This document shows, in pieces, positions 45,696 through 47,120 of a DNA stretch of 47,120 nucleotides (its first letter is position 1; each line of letters starts with the position of its first letter). The notes beneath the pieces were generated by a model. That model was not told the origin of the DNA and made no database searches. It worked only from the letters and a program-made list of their open reading frames with translations. The DNA comes from Desulfobacteraceae bacterium RAAP-1 (lineage in GTDB: Bacteria > Desulfobacterota > Desulfobacteria > Desulfobacterales > Desulfatirhabdiaceae): positions 1-47,120 of the forward strand of contig LKPX01000024.1 in the NCBI GenBank assembly GCA_001443525.1, read 5' to 3'. A program made the translations under genes and the position numbers.

Positions 45696-46328
45696 TCAAT
45701 GGTGTATCACACAGAGCAGAAACCCTTTTTCAAGTGAAACCGTTGCCGTTTTTTCGCAAAATACATTGCTGATGCTCCGGGTAGAACCTGCATAAAGCGT
45801 CTCACGGAGAAGAGGATATTCCAGCCCGCCAGTGCAGACGCCAACCGCTTCAGCATTTACAGGAATCAGCGAAAGAATATCACCCGTATTCCCGGAAAAC
45901 TTCCGATGCTCCCCTCCCCGAATCAGACAGATTTCCTGCGAGCCATCGATAATGTGTACGGTAATCCCGGAAATTCGCGGAGACATCAGAAGCATCACAT
46001 TGGCGATAGTCATGTCCCACCTGGCGCCCAGGGCCGCCAGCAACAGAATAGTATCCGCCCCCAGATTGACGGCATAATCCAGCGCCAGTTCCAGATCGGT
46101 CTGGTCCTTTCGCGGGGGATAACGGTACACCGGAATATCGGCCAGGGATATGGCTTCCAAATCTTCGGAAGCAAGCGAATCCATATCACCAATGACTGCA
46201 TGAGGGAGGATGTTCCACCGGACACAATGATGGTACCCGCCATCGACTGCAATGACAATATCGTCAGGCTGAATCTCGACAGCGGAATCCGCGGAGCAAA
46301 CGCCATTGGCAATTACGACAGCGCGCAT
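45696..46328 (-). CDS. Thiamine diphosphokinase
   Basis: A protein of 210 residues transferring diphosphate from ATP to thiamine. Motifs: IAVDGGYHH, AVIGDMDSL, KDQTDLELALDYA and the C-terminal beta-sandwich binding domain. In the third motif, usually G-G-R-x-D-H, the sequence is GARWDMTIAN, so the usual His is Met. The protein is complete and otherwise normal, so a modest change in activity or substrate is possible. Together with thiE (29739) it allows thiamine diphosphate formation from imported thiamine. It starts 46 bases before the HAD stop and lies on the same strand. Confidence 0.85.
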   Translation of the reverse strand: MRAVVIANGVCSADSAVEIQPDDIVIAVDGGYHHCVRWNILPHAVIGDMDSLASEDLEAISLADIPVYRYPPRKDQTDLELALDYAVNLGADTILLLAALGARWDMTIANVMLLMSPRISGITVHIIDGSQEICLIRGGEHRKFSGNTGDILSLIPVNAEAVGVCTGGLEYPLLRETLYAGSTRSISNVFCEKTATVSLEKGFLLCVIHH

Positions 46329-46372
46329 GTTGTCGCACCCCTGAACGGAAAAGACCGGAACAAAGCCGGCAT

Positions 46373-46388
46373 GTTACGAAGCCGTCAA
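46373..46388 (-). repeat. End fragment of repeat family A at HAD gene stop
   Basis: On the minus strand TTTTGACGGCTTCGTAA, the left end of family A, encodes the last codons of the HAD gene and its stop (Leu-Thr-Ala-Ser-stop). Confidence 0.5.
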
Positions 46389-46991
46389 AATGGGTTCGAT
46401 CTCCCTGAGACTGGTGATATGAAATCGGGCGTCGAGCGCGGGATTTTTATAGGCGGCCAAAACGACGCCGGCGGCTTCCGATGCTATCTGATCAAGCTTG
46501 GAATCACCAATATAAAGCATTTGTTCCGGCTCGATCTGAAAATGCGTAAGAATTTTTATCAGAGAATCCGGATAGGGTTTGGGACGGGGAACATCCAGGG
46601 CGCTCACCACCAGATCGAAATAACCTTCAAGATGATGCGCTTTCAGCACCGGATGAATCGTATTGGTTCTGTTGGTAGCGATCGCCGTATGGTATTCAGG
46701 CCGCAAACGGTCGATCAGAGGCTTTAAATACGGTTCGATTTCCATTTTCTGCAGAAACGGCAGATATGGCATACCCAGCCGGTATTCGTTGGCTTTGAGC
46801 GCTTCATCTTTGTCCGGAAAAAGGTAATCAATCGCCTCGTCGGCGGTATGCATATACACATAGGCAAACTGGTTTTCCGTCAGGTCCGGTTTGTGCATAT
46901 AATGCAATATCTCATTATAATACAGTTTATTAGCCACTTCGGTATCAAACATGACACCATCGCAGTCAAATGCAATCAGACGTATGCGCAT
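46374..46991 (-). CDS. HAD-family phosphatase (phosphoglycolate phosphatase-like)
   Basis: A hydrolase of 205 residues with all HAD motifs: DxD in FDCDGVMFDTE (Asp9, Asp11), the Thr/Asn of motif II in ATNRTN, the Lys of motif III in RPKPYPDS, and motif IV in YIGDSKLDQIAS. A helical cap lies at about 20-85. It acts on a small phosphorylated metabolite in the cytoplasm, likely of the Gph group, but the substrate is not fixed by sequence. The real start is the ATG at 46991 with AGGAA before it; the frame stays open 31 codons more, but those come from repeat B. The stop codon is supplied by a repeat-A end. Confidence 0.88.
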   Translation of the reverse strand: MRIRLIAFDCDGVMFDTEVANKLYYNEILHYMHKPDLTENQFAYVYMHTADEAIDYLFPDKDEALKANEYRLGMPYLPFLQKMEIEPYLKPLIDRLRPEYHTAIATNRTNTIHPVLKAHHLEGYFDLVVSALDVPRPKPYPDSLIKILTHFQIEPEQMLYIGDSKLDQIASEAAGVVLAAYKNPALDARFHITSLREIEPILTAS

Positions 46992-47006
46992 AATTTCCTG
47001 CTGATC

Positions 47007-47120
47007 ATTCCAGTTCGCATTCAAACTGATACCTTTGTCAGCTTCGCTGTGCCGCGATTCGACGTACTGAATGTACAGTCTCATCGCTGCTCGCTTGCTT
47101 TCGCGGTCTCAGTCCGAATG
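47007..47120 (-). repeat. Dispersed repeat family B, copy 3 (cut by window end)
   Basis: Begins ATTCCAGTTCGCATTCAAAC, the right end of family B in inverse orientation, and continues to the last base of the window with near identity to copy 1. It forms the leader of the HAD gene. Confidence 0.9.

Noticed and set aside
1-47120. CRISPR arrays, tRNA or rRNA genes, prophage structural genes
   Set aside because: Looked for regularly spaced direct repeats, cloverleaf CCA-type ends and phage gene sets; none found. The two repeat families are dispersed, not arrayed.

Overview
The window looks like a chromosomal stretch from a mesophilic, strictly anaerobic Desulfobacterota (Desulfobacterales-type) bacterium. 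The pointers are a folate C1 pair (fchA next to a folD-like gene, as expected of an acetyl-CoA pathway organism), a double-length UvrA, a selenium-metabolism YedF, a large Fe-S flavoprotein, a sigma-54 regulatory locus with a Desulfovibrio-type lipoprotein, and many short dispersed repeats. This placement is an inference from gene content; no rRNA or tRNA gene, CRISPR array or replication origin was seen.

Layout. 1-4540 is a defence-island-like segment: the 3' end of a gene with an MIT_C (phospholipase-D-like) domain, coupled to an RloC-like AAA_13 ATPase, then a chimeric PAS/RhuM remnant, a 51-codon ORF and a NERD-domain nuclease-like protein with a topoisomerase-type zinc ribbon. 4541-7444 holds a TRIC channel gene followed by a graveyard of decayed elements (amidohydrolase start, frameshifted DDE transposase, IS4-type transposase start, old repeat copy). 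7445-8956 is fchA plus a folD paralogue that lacks the cyclohydrolase residues. 9095-14389 is a fused two-unit UvrA. 14798-16318 is an unrecognised secreted protein. 16612-24149 is a heavy-metal RND efflux operon with two TolC-family genes, a CusB-like adaptor and a CusA-like pump, followed at once by a GltD-like multi-cluster Fe-S flavoprotein (24184-26871).

26877-31251 carries an orphan P-loop ATPase, an alpha/beta hydrolase, an MFS transporter overlapping thiE, and divergent yedF. 31327-36129 is a regulatory unit: a membrane-anchored AAA+ regulator of the sigma-54 activator type (with GAFSEA instead of GAFTGA) faces a lipoprotein and a beta-barrel gene. The intergenic gap holds a good -24/-12 promoter and upstream palindromes. 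36216-38208 has a canonical folD and argC. 38363-43386 is a leftward SPFH / zinc-ribbon / M1 aminopeptidase operon ending in a LarC-like tail peptide. 43577-46991 has cysK, an AEC transporter, thiamine diphosphokinase and a HAD phosphatase.

Two families of about 150-bp non-autonomous repeats with imperfect terminal inverted repeats lie between genes: family A (four substantial copies and four end fragments) and family B (two complete 149-bp copies and one running off the right edge). Some have been co-opted as gene ends: the MFS gene and the HAD gene both terminate inside repeat sequence, and false N-terminal extensions arise where open frames run out of family B.
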